From: Symsagittifera roscoffensis
Taxonomy: Eukaryota; Xenacoelomorpha; Acoela; Convolutidae
Reading direction: 5' to 3'
DNA length: 64,000 nt
NCBI RefSeq assembly: GCF_963678635.1
Contig: NC_087067.1
Location: 17,435,018-17,499,017 of the forward strand
Position numbers and translations under genes: made by a program. The notes beneath the pieces are model-generated. The model saw only the letters and a list, made by a program, of their open reading frames with translations. It was not told the origin of the DNA and did no database searches. Positions 49,187-58,668 of the stretch are shown in pieces (position 1 is the stretch's first letter; every line of letters begins with the position of its first letter).

Positions 49187-49681
49187 TCTTCAATATTTGA
49201 AATGCTATACACTCTCCTCTACAAAATTTAAAATAGTATTATCTTTGTAAACTGGTATTAATTGAATAACTTGTATTAAACCGCGCAAATAAAACACCAC
49301 AAATATTGCGCACCACAGCAAAGCGGTTTTTTGTTCAGACTTCCAATGAAAATGTCAGAAAATTTTTGCTAGTGGTGATTTTTTTACCAAGACAAAATTT
49401 GATTTTTTAGCTAACAATTTTTTACGGTTGTAATGCTCAAGGCTTCTCTTTGATACAAGCAGTTTCGTTCTTTGATTTATTGATAAAGAAAAATGTTGTT
49501 TGTTTAGCGCTGAATCATTAATCAAACATCGCCGAATTAGCAAACATCGACCAAAGATCAAAAAAATTTTCGAATGAAATCACACTGATTCAGCAATGAC
49601 TGTTGACATAAGTTCAGTCCGGGTTTTTCTTACAAGATTTTTTCTTGTTTTCAATCAGAAAATCATTAAATTTTGTTTATT

Positions 49682-50552
49682 AGGCTGTCATTTGATTTTT
49701 AACGACAGTTTATTTAATGAAAATTCCAAGTTACGTTAAATTATATTTGTAGTCAATTTCTCTCACAAACTTTTTCTGAAAAATGCACGTGCTCGGAAAT
49801 GAATAAAAAATTGTTTCATTGGTTGCGTGTAAGGATGCAGCTATAATTTAACAAATTCAGAGCTATTTGGATTGTTTTGTTACTGCCGGACTTGGAAGTG
49901 GTTAAAAACAGGTGAGAATGCATAAAAACCCCATATGTTTTTTTGCTTCGGCCGTTTTTATTGTTAATATATTTAGGCTGTCATTTGATTTTAAACAATA
50001 GTTTTTTTTAATGAAAGTTCCAATTTACGTTAAATTATTTTTGGAATAAATTTTTTACACAAACTTCTGATGAAAACACACGTGCTCGGAAATGAATAAA
50101 AAATTGGTTCATTAGTTGTGTGTAAGGATGCAGCTATACTTAAACAACTTCAGAGCTATTTGGATGGTTTTGTTACTGCCGGACTTGGAAGTGGTTAAAA
50201 ACAGGTGAGAATGCATAAAAAACCACATTCTTTTTTGCTTTGGCCGTTTTTTTTGTCAATATATTTAGGTTGTAATTTGATTTTAAACAACAATTTTCTT
50301 AAATGAAAGTTCCAATTTACGTTAAATTATTTTTGTAATAACTTTTTTATACAAACTTCTGGTGAAAACGCACGTGCTCAGAAATTAATAAAAAATTGGT
50401 TCATTAGTTGCGTGTAATGATGCAGCTATACTTAAACAGCTTCAAAGCTATTTGGATTGTTTTGTTACTGTCGGACCTAGAAGTGGTTAAAAACAGGTGA
50501 GAATGCATAAAAAAACTCTCATATATTGTTTGCTTTGGCCGTTTTTAGTGTT
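49682..50552. repeat. Three tandem copies of a 292-bp unit
   Basis: Units start at 49682, 49975 and 50267 (aggctgtcatttgattt; aggttgtaatttgattt in the third). Shared landmarks are 'cacgtgctcggaaatgaata', 'atgcagctata', and 'gttaaaaacaggtgagaatg'. Identity is about 85-92%, so the array is old. Confidence 0.93.
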
Positions 50553-50588
50553 ATAAGGGTATTTTTGTGAAAAACGGGAAAAATTTCT

Positions 50589-50944
50589 ATTAAAGGCAGG
50601 CGCGGATCTAGGACATTTTTTTTGGTCGAATAAATTGATTTTCTGAGCATTCTCAAACCACTTTAAAAACACTAATCTGACCAATTTTTTGAAGAAAAGC
50701 GTTTTTAGGCTTTTTTGGAAAATTTGGACCAAAAAACCGCGTTTTTTGGGGCACGCTCCCCCATCAAAATTAGTGCAGATTGGCGCTAAAGGCGCCTTTA
50801 GAAAGTTTTTAGGGTCTGTCAGCAAATATGGATATCTCAAACTAGTACAAAGGGGGGACCCTTTGGGTCGGCAGGGGGTCGAATTCCTGAAGGAAAGCGT
50901 CCGCCCCCCACCCCCGCCCCCCTAAATCAGCTGCTGATTAAAGG
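50589..50944 (-). mobile_element. hAT MITE family H1, complete copy with exact 8-bp duplication
   Basis: The element is 50597-50936 (340 bp) in reverse orientation, from caggcgcggatctagg to cctaaatcagctgctg, flanked by attaaagg on both sides. The right terminal repeat has decayed, but the exact target duplication fixes the ends. It abuts the 292-bp array. Confidence 0.9.
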
Positions 50945-51224
50945 TTATTTTTTCATAAAATTGAGGGTGAGCGATGAAAAATTGATCAATGAGTTTTTTT
51001 AAGACAGTTTTAATCAATGATCGTACGTTGTGATTCATATGGTTCAAAACTTTTGAGATTATTTCGGGAATGAAACGTTAACTGAGGTCTTTCAAATCAA
51101 GCGTAACACCTGAAAAAAATTTTAAGCTCCCCTCTGTCTAGCGCAAATGAGCAAAAACACCAGTTCTTATCAAACATTATATCAAAAACTAAGCGCTTCA
51201 AATTTTGCTGATTTGTGTAAAATT

Positions 51225-51290
51225 AAGGCTCTTTTCCACCTCCCCCACCTTTCAAATTTTCTATTATTGTTGTTGGTTTGCGTGTTGTCG
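51225..51290. mobile_element. M1 left-end fragment (weak)
   Basis: ggctcttttccacctcccc resembles the M1 terminus, but the rest does not align. Confidence 0.35.
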
Positions 51291-51464
51291 GCTTTTTCCC
51301 AGTTCCCCTTTTAGTTTTTTCTAGAACTCAATATATGAAAGTCTATTTAAAACGATTTTTTATGCTGTAAGCTGCATTAAATTGTGCCAGCGTGAACAGG
51401 TAAAAAACTTAGGTTAAAAAAGCCAAATTGAAAGATACAATTTGTTATAAATTTTATTTATAAT

Positions 51465-52595
51465 TCATGATGATTTGCTTGTTGAGTTCTTCTTTCTCCA
51501 TACAACCAAACGTGGCCAAACTTGCAAGGTTTTCACGTCCAATAAATCTGATTTCAGTAGACTGGTCGGAGAATATTTTTCATTCAGCTTTTCAATGACC
51601 AAACTGATGAAACGTTTGTCGCACGATTTCAATTTTTTAAAACTGAAACAGTTTACAACTGACCGCCAAGTGATATAAATGTAGGGAACATTTATTTTTG
51701 CAAGAAACTTCCATGCTCCGTTAAGTACTTCAAGCTCGGAACCTTCGGTGCCTATGTGTAAAACTGCTTCAGTTATATTGAATCTTTCGAACGTTGGTAT
51801 CAGATTATCCAATGTAGCAAATTTTGAAGATTTTGCGTACTTGGCGCAATAAGATTTCTTTCGGAAGCTTTCTGTTGCAGTGGTGCTCGCAGTGAAATTT
51901 TTCGAAGCTAAATTTAAGCAATACTCATCCGTCAAAACATAACAGTACAATTTGACTTGGTTCTCAATTTTGTTCAAAAAAATTGAATGAGCCAACTTTT
52001 TCACCAAGTTAGTATTTGTCTCAAAAGCGAAAACTTTTTTGCTCCAAATAGCTCCAGTTAAGGTTAGCATACCAACTTTGGCACCAACGTCAACAAAAGC
52101 TGCTTTTGTGTAATTTTTGAAAACATTTTGCAAAGAAGTTCTCGAATCGAAGAGTTTATAGTTTTCCGAGTAATCTGAATCTGATAAACAAACTCTTGCT
52201 GTCGCTATTTGAGTTTCAGTTGAAACATTTAAAAAGTTGTCGCAATGTTCAGAAATAAATGTTTCATCGGGGTGAAGTTTGTAGGGCTGAATTAAATCGA
52301 GATCTGTTGTAATTGATTTGCTTTTTCTCTCAAAAACACAATTTTTCAACATTCGCAGATAGAATACTCCTAAGCCGAACATTAAAACAACCAATAAAAC
52401 GGTACCGAAAATATAAATAAACTTAAGAACATTAAATGAGCTTTTAGTTTTCCCTTTAACTCCGTAAGTCTTAGCCACAATTGCTGTTATAATAATTGAG
52501 CAAGTAAGAATCATTGCACTGCAGAGTAAGCGATTCAATAAAAAATCACTGTTCAATTTTGGCGCTAAATTTTTACAAAAGATTTGTCTAAACAT
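51465..52595 (-). CDS. Two-pass membrane protein with a diverged FkbM methyltransferase domain
   Basis: An intronless 376-codon gene, ATG at 52595. Two hydrophobic segments (residues about 27-43 and 59-82) precede a soluble Cys-containing domain. That domain has the FkbM order: AFVDVGAKVGMLTL (SAM-binding loop, about 168-181), VFAFETN (acidic residue binding the SAM ribose, about 193-199), then VLHIGTEGSELEVLNGA (about 285-301). FkbM proteins O-methylate sugars or small molecules. Two normally conserved residues differ: Asn of DVGAN is Lys, and Asp of the I-D-x-EG motif is Gly, so catalysis is doubtful. The AATAAA at 51453-51458 (minus strand) is only 7 bp past the stop. It is the only intronless intact gene here, so it may be a retrocopy or a lineage-specific family. 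Confidence 0.72.
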   Translation of the reverse strand: MFRQIFCKNLAPKLNSDFLLNRLLCSAMILTCSIIITAIVAKTYGVKGKTKSSFNVLKFIYIFGTVLLVVLMFGLGVFYLRMLKNCVFERKSKSITTDLDLIQPYKLHPDETFISEHCDNFLNVSTETQIATARVCLSDSDYSENYKLFDSRTSLQNVFKNYTKAAFVDVGAKVGMLTLTGAIWSKKVFAFETNTNLVKKLAHSIFLNKIENQVKLYCYVLTDEYCLNLASKNFTASTTATESFRKKSYCAKYAKSSKFATLDNLIPTFERFNITEAVLHIGTEGSELEVLNGAWKFLAKINVPYIYITWRSVVNCFSFKKLKSCDKRFISLVIEKLNEKYSPTSLLKSDLLDVKTLQVWPRLVVWRKKNSTSKSS

Positions 52596-52599
52596 TAAA

Positions 52600-53190
52600 A
52601 TTGTTGATCAAACTTCATATTAGCTGAGAACATTAATACACATGTGCTAATAGATCAGCTTTCTAATTCGGAAAAAAGTGTTCAGAGCGAGCACTGAATT
52701 ACAAATGCATGTAGTTTGGACGGCACAAAACTCCACGAGGTAACGAGAATATGCTTGCTGGAATTTTTGTTGCCGAGAGTCATTGAAGTCAACAGTCATT
52801 TTTTGGAATTTGAAAGAATATGAGGAATACTTGTGACAGAAATACTAAAACGCTAAAGTCTATTTATAAAGCGCTAAATCGCCACAATTCAATCAACAAT
52901 ATTAAGCTTTTGCGCTTGAAAATTTTTGATTTATAGGTTTGAGACAATAGGTTTATCAAAAAATTAAGAGCGACTTCCATATTAGGTATTTTATATACTT
53001 CCCTATAAAATATTCCATGAGCAAGGACCTCGAATGTTTTGCTTTGAAATGTCTTTTTTTCTTTTGGTAGGCTTTGAACAGTTTTTTTCCAAAAATTTGG
53101 TGTTTTTAGACGAATCATTCTCCCTTGAAAAAGCGCAAAAAACCACACGGAAGTAAATTTGAATTCATTAAGTTATTTCAGCTAATACAC
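52600..53190. other. 5' flank of the FkbM-type gene
   Basis: No TATA or initiator stands out. A 94-codon minus-strand frame (52864-53148) has no domain and is not supported. Confidence 0.4.
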
Positions 53191-53191
53191 T

Positions 53192-53383
53192 TGTAGAAAT
53201 AACTTCATGGTCACATAACAACTTAGCTTTATATCAAAACGTAAGAAAATTAACTCAAATTCATATTAACACCGTCGCCACTGGCGATACAGAATATAAC
53301 ACTAACTACAGCAATGACCTTTACAATAGTAAATAGCTACGTAATAACATAATACAGATATGTTTTACACAGTCTCCACTACA
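53192..53383 (-). repeat. LTR (3' LTR on the minus strand)
   Basis: 192 bp; roughly 75% identical to 54488-54668, with small indels, so the insertion is old. Confidence 0.75.
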
Positions 53384-53511
53384 ATTCGTTTTCAAATAAA
53401 TCAAAACATTATACTATGTCAATCATTTTCTGTCGTTCATTGGCTATTGCAAATTTTCTTGAAATGAGTTAACACGTGCGAGTCTTCGGCTTGGCTTACA
53501 CCTGTTTTCTT

Positions 53512-53553
53512 ACAAGGTCTCGTGAAGTGTTTACAGCCCTTACAGTTATTACA
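53512..53553 (-). pseudogene. Gag CCHC zinc knuckle
   Basis: Reads CNNCKGCKHFTRPC, the C-x2-C-x4-H-x4-C spacing of retroviral and retrotransposon nucleocapsid knuckles, between basic residues. It lies 130 bp from the 3' LTR, in the order expected for gag. Confidence 0.7.
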
Positions 53554-53961
53554 GATAATATTTGTTGCCGGAAAATTTTCTCTGTGGTTTGGTTTTGTTG
53601 GCTGTTTTGTTGACCTTAAGCTTCCTCGTTGGCTTTTTATGTCCTTTTCTCTTTCCCGTTCATAGTAGCTATTTTAAGAGTGCTGGCGTCCTTGGTCAAA
53701 ACCGTGTGTAGCCCTCAGCTAACTCGTTTGTATAAGACTTTGTCTCTTCCCTCGGTAGTGCTAGGGGAAAAGCGTCTGCCGGAGTTAACGTTTCTACACA
53801 CAACGGATTTCAAATATCTTCGTTTCCCATATTTAAAATGAACACGTCTCGTTTTTTTGATCCCTCCCTATTGCCAAAGTCTCACACACGGGTCAGGTTG
53901 CTTAGTGCTCCAAAGAGTCGTTCCATACCCTCCGTTCCTATTTGTTTCCTGCCAATTAGTA

Positions 53962-54316
53962 TCAATCGGTGGTTGGTAACATTCGGTTTCCGTTGGAAAG
54001 CGTCCACCTAAGTCTCCAAAACTCGGCGAAGTTTTCCTTCAGAGTCTTCTTGTAAGAATACTTTTGATAGAAATACCTTTGGCTTTGTTTTTCTAAGCAT
54101 CCGAAAAGTTTCAATTTTAGATTTTTTGTCTGCTTCATCCCGGCTGCTTCTCTCAAATAAACGCTTCTCCTCTTCTGTCCGACGGTTCTCTTCCTCTCCA
54201 CGGTCTGATTGCTGTTTTGTTACGACTTTCTCTTTTTTTCGTGTTTGTTCCTCTTCAGTTCCTACTGGTTCTTCTAGCGTTGGGTATGCGTTGTCCGGTA
54301 ACGCATTTTCTTCCAA
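53962..54316 (-). pseudogene. Gag-like charged frame, frameshifted
   Basis: 102 codons (54316-54008), Glu/Arg/Lys-rich and predicted helical, starting 154 bp after the putative primer-binding site. Similar charged sequence also runs in a second frame (54201-53962). No capsid fold is recognisable. Confidence 0.5.
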
Positions 54317-54469
54317 TAGATCTTCTATTTCTCCTCTTTCGTTAATACGACCAAATCTCCTCTTTCGCTATTACTACCAAATGGAACCGCTGTGTCAAGT
54401 TTTCGCAGGTTGATGGGGGTTCCTGTGAGGGATTATGCCAACATACGTCGAAACCGCGGTAGCTCGATT

Positions 54470-54487
54470 CCGTTTGTTACTGCGCCA
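54470..54487 (-). promoter_or_regulatory. Putative tRNA primer-binding site
   Basis: tggcgcagtaacaaacgg directly abuts the 5' LTR end on the minus strand. The primer tRNA cannot be named from memory. Confidence 0.6.
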
Positions 54488-54668
54488 TGTAAAAGTAATT
54501 TTGTGGTCACATTACAACGTAGCCATATATCAAAACGCAAGAGAATAACTTGAGTTCATCAAAACACGGTCGCCGTTGGCGATACGTGAACACAATGCTA
54601 ATAACCTTGGCGTTGTTATTTAGTTCCGTAATATTATGATATAGATGTTTTACACAGTTTCAACCACA

Positions 54669-55795
54669 ACCATGGCAAGTTTTTTAAACTAAAATTAGCT
54701 CGAACATTTTTTCAGGATAATGGCAATGTTAATTTGCGCTATTGCTTCTCTCGCGAAACCTCGCTTTTTGCTGTTTTGATTGTGAGAATTTTTCGACGTT
54801 GTATCAGTTGAAATTGGCAAATAATTTAGACAATGATTCAGGGAAAGTCTTAAGACTCGAGCACGCAAGACGAGGTACGTGACTTAAGTTGCGACTAATT
54901 TGACTCAAGACCCAAAAGAGATAAACTGCGACTTAGTGTAAATGTGAAAACAGATTTGCGAGAATATGTAAAAATTTACGTTTGATTGCTCAAAAACTTT
55001 GGTTCTTATCATCTCACTGCGTTTAAGTCGCGGCTTTCAGGACCGTGACGTGGCGATTGCGACTCGATTTGCATTTTTTTGCGCCTGAAAAACCTTTGGC
55101 CTCTGCGAAAGTTTGGTCGCAACGTCTACTTCGCGCGATCGTATACTGCGCTTAAGTCGCATTTTTTGTGCACGACGGTCGGGACTTAACTCATCATTAT
55201 TTTATACTCAAAAATCTCGATTGAACTCCGGAATTTTGATTGCGTTATCTACCTTGCTGACCTCGATCCGGGCAAGGGCTAATATTAAACATTGGAGCTG
55301 AAGTATAAAAACACAGTGGTTTTGAACGTCCAGTTAATAGAATGTTTTTGAATTAAAAGACTGCAAAAAAAGTACCCAAGTCCGTAATTTACTATTTAAT
55401 CAATCAGTGTTAAACGTATTTTTGTGCTGGCTGTACAAATTCGCAGTGCAAATTTCGTCAATGGGATCTCTGGTTTTGACAAATTTTGGCAACACCTTCA
55501 AAATTGTTCTGGGCTCAACACTTAGTCTAGCTGGGCTAAAAAAATGATTCATAATCCATGTGATTATGAGCTTCATACGGTAAAATTGCAGGCCGGATTA
55601 TTGTAAGCTGGCTTGACAAACTTTAAGATTGCGCTAAATTATAAGAACTTTGATCCGGTTTACACAATCTTAGGTCCAACAGATGATAACCAACAGCTTG
55701 TATCTGGCTCAATCAAGGGCCAAAGTGCTACCATCAATCAGTTTTTCAAGACATCATTTTTTTTCCGCGAAAGTCAACTTTGAAACATATGTGAA
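54669..55795. other. Intergenic, no gene seen
   Basis: 54830-55180 is enriched in 'aagtcgc', 'gcgact' and 'cttaagt' motifs in both orientations, suggesting a degenerate inverted-repeat element. No ends were found. Confidence 0.4.
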
Positions 55796-55798
55796 TGT

Positions 55799-56125
55799 AG
55801 GGGCGGATCTAGGATTTTCTCGAAGGTGCGGATTTTTTTTAAGTCGACCAAATTGATTTTCCGAGCACTCTCACAAGACTATAAAGACTCTCTTCTGACA
55901 AAAAAATGCTCTGCAAAAACTAAAGTGTTTTTAGACACTTTTGGAAAATTTTGACAAAAAAATTTTGTTTTTTTGGCGCACTTCCCTCAAATTTAGTAAA
56001 TATTGGCGTCAAACAAGGTGCCTGTAAAAAAATGTTAGGGTTGGTTGGCCAAAAATGGATGTCATGAAAATATCAAAAGGGGGGACCCTTTGGTTGGTGA
56101 GGGGGTTGAATCCCTGAGGAGGGGG
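55799..56125 (-). mobile_element. hAT MITE family H1, truncated at one end
   Basis: Left end taggggcggatctagg is intact. The reverse-orientation landmarks follow, to 'aaggggggaccctttgg' and 'gaatccctgagg'. The other terminus and target duplication are lost. Confidence 0.75.
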
Positions 56126-56293
56126 TAAAATAACATTCTGCCATGATTCTGAGAAAAAGTTCCTAATGTTTTTAAGCTATCCAAATATAGTAAGCTGAGT
56201 TTGTCAATATGAACAAAAAAATGCTCACTGAATATTCAGATCAGAAGACCCAGCGAACAAAACCATTCAGTTCAGTCATCGACAGACATTTTA

Positions 56294-57832
56294 TTGAAGT
56301 ACAGAAAAGATCAAGGGTCGGCAAACGCTCTTTTCGAGTCTACTGATTACGTAACATCTTTACATTACGTAACATCTCCAGCCATAGTATCTCCAGATTA
56401 CGCAACATCTCCTTACCACAAAATACGGTCAGATGAAGAAAGGGGTGAAAATGACGTAATGATAATGGCTGGGAACAGAATTGTGAACGGAGTGGACTCT
56501 CCTATCTCTGATCACCCATGGATTGTTTACATGGAGATATGCGAGGAAAAAAAGTGAGTTTAGAAGCACTGATATTCCACAATAGACAAGCATGGAATGG
56601 AGCTACGATGAATGATTCACATTATTTTAAATCTCCGCTTACGCGTAAACAGTGCGAACTATATCGCTCATTAATTGTCCAAAATTGGTAATGTTGGCAA
56701 TCTTTAAACCTTCATAACTTCACAAAAAAGATCACAAGTGAAAAAATATTTTTGTTTTAAAATTTGATCTCAGGGCAGCAATACCTTTCAGGTGATATAA
56801 AAAATTTCGATGATCAATTTTTAGCAGCGTGAAAACAATTGAGCAGAAAGGAAACGACCCGATGGCAGATGTTCAAAAAACATAAAAATTAATTGTGAGC
56901 GGTGTTTGTTGATTTGTTGATTGTTGTAAAACGGAGGAGAATGAAAAACACGTAATATTTTAAATAATCTGCAAAAACTTGCTAAAATTAATCAAAAGTA
57001 GTCAGTAACTAATGAAAAAATTACCCGGTGGCGCAGAAAGAATTAAAATTTTTGGGTTGTGTAATAGAAACGTTTGACCTTGAGAATAACAATCATTTTC
57101 TTAAAAGAAGTTGCTCCCCTCGTTCCCGTCGCACGACCCTGTTTAGTGACTTATGTTTAGTGACTGTCAAATGTGCGGCGGTAGTATTCTGTCAAAGAAA
57201 ACTGGTAAGTGTTCTGCAACTCCCTACTTCATCTAATAGTATAAATTAAAGTGTTAGGAGCTCTTAAGTTTTCAATTTTTGAATCAATTTTTTCCACAAA
57301 CTCTTTGTGAACAAAAACATCTCAGTTTTCAAGCACGGTTTTTCCCAGTTTAAAACGTTTTCTTCCTTTTTTTTCAGTTCTGACTGCAAAGCACTGTGTG
57401 GCAGCCGACTACTGCGAAGGCGTCATTCGATATGCTAATTCGAACAAGTACCAAGGTCGGTTTTGAAAGGGTGCAGGGAAAACTACATTTAAAAAACTGT
57501 CGAAAAATTCAGAAGAAATATAAAATAATTTCCGCTGGCACAGTTTAGAAATCAATTTTCATAATAACGAAATTAAACAAAATTGTCATCACCTCAGTTT
57601 TCAGCGCCAAGACACCTCCTTTTTTCTCCAAAGGCATATGCTAATGTTTTTAGGCCGTGAGTTCAAATTTACTTGCACCCAAGCCGAACTAAAAGATGAC
57701 GCCGACTTGGCAATTATCCGACTCAAGGACAACGAGAGGTTCATGCGACCTCTAAACATTTCCTCGATACCCAAGAACGAAAACGAAAAACCTAAAGTGG
57801 CTTTTTTCTTAGCCCTACTTACTCGGAGACTG
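56294..57832 (+). CDS. Trypsin-like serine protease paralogue, C-terminal part not found
   Basis: Exons are about 56294-56553, 57161-57204, 57378-57455 and 57654-57832, with phases 2,1,1 as in the trypsin-like gene at 34.5 kb. The first exon is open further upstream and has no clear start. Its Tyr/Ser/Thr-rich pro-region contains repeated DYVTS/HYVTS/DYATS units, then NR|IVNGVDSPISDHPW as the activation site. A 44-nt exon gives CGG, the next LTAKHC (His57), and the last DADLAIIRL (Asp102). After SIPKNENEKPKV the reading loses family character, where GWG is expected. No exon with GDSGG follows before the minus-strand polymerase relic at 58.7 kb. It is either truncated, or its last exons lie beyond 64 kb past that insertion. 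Confidence 0.7.
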
Positions 57833-58069
57833 GTAAAACTTACAAAATTAAAAAAAAAACACTGGTTTCCTTGGCTTAATTAAAATGCACTGGTTTCACT
57901 GGTTTAATTAAAAAACATATTTATTGTTCAAAAGTTATGGTTGAGGGCGATTAAAAATGCTTTTAAGAAAAAAAATGATAATTGTAGCTATAAAAAAAAT
58001 ATTTGGTTGTCATATAATTTCTCATTGTAAAACTGTTAGATTCAGTTGATTAAAGTACTAGAATAGTAG

Positions 58070-58291
58070 TATTGTATCGTGTCCCGGATCCTAAGGGGGG
58101 GGGGGGGGGTCCTTCCTAAGGGGGGGGTGGTCCTCACGTAAAGCAAAATCCTAGGAAAGGGGTCCTTAATTTTTTGGAGGACCCCTATCCTAGGATTTTG
58201 TAAATGATCGCAAGTTCCCACCCCTAAAGTAAAAGACCCCCTCCTTAGGATCTTGTTAAGCTGAGCTCAACAACCGGGACGCGATACAATA
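58070..58291. mobile_element. MITE with 17-bp inverted ends
   Basis: attgtatcgtgtcccgg (58071-58087) pairs with ccgggacgcgatacaat (58274-58290) with one mismatch. TA on both sides could be the target. The interior is a G/C-rich imperfect palindrome (taagggggg and ccccctcctta; aaaatcctaggaa and tcctaggatttt). Confidence 0.75.
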
Positions 58292-58668
58292 ATTCCTTCT
58301 AATTCCTTTGAAAGCGGTCCCTTTTCCCGCGATAATTAAAATTAATCGTCCTAATTCCTGAACTTTTCTTTTTTCGTCCTAGTTTCATGTGGATATCATT
58401 TCCTGGCTTTCTTTCTTTTCGTCAAAGATTTGTCATGCTATTAAAGTTTGTTATTGAAAACAAGCCTAAGGATTTCACACATTTGTTTGAATTAACACTT
58501 GGTTTGCGTCTACTAGTTTATTTGCCTGAAGCTATTTATGTTAAAACAGTGATTGAGCTCAATACGAGTATTTTATTAGTTGTAAATTGGTAAAAACCAA
58601 AACATATACAAGTCGAAGTATAAAAAGGACGAACAGTAAAAATCATCTCAAAATATGTGTTTCAGACT

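Larger units (their letters stand above)
53192..54668 (-). mobile_element. Short LTR retrotransposon with gag only (no pol)
   Basis: Direct repeats at 53192-53383 and 54488-54668 start tgta and end with ca. They share 'tggtcaca-ta-caac', 'atatcaaaacg-aag', 'cg-tcgcc-ttggcgatac' and 'gttttacacagt'. On the minus strand the right LTR is the 5' LTR and is followed at once by tggcgcagtaacaaacgg, which has the TGG start of a tRNA primer-binding site. A Glu/Lys/Arg-rich gag-like frame follows, then a CCHC zinc knuckle. The 1.1-kb interior has no room for pol, so it must use another element's enzymes. No clear target duplication. Confidence 0.75.

Noticed and set aside
53192-54668. Target-site duplication of the LTR element
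   Set aside because: Flanks (acact versus accat) do not match well enough to call.
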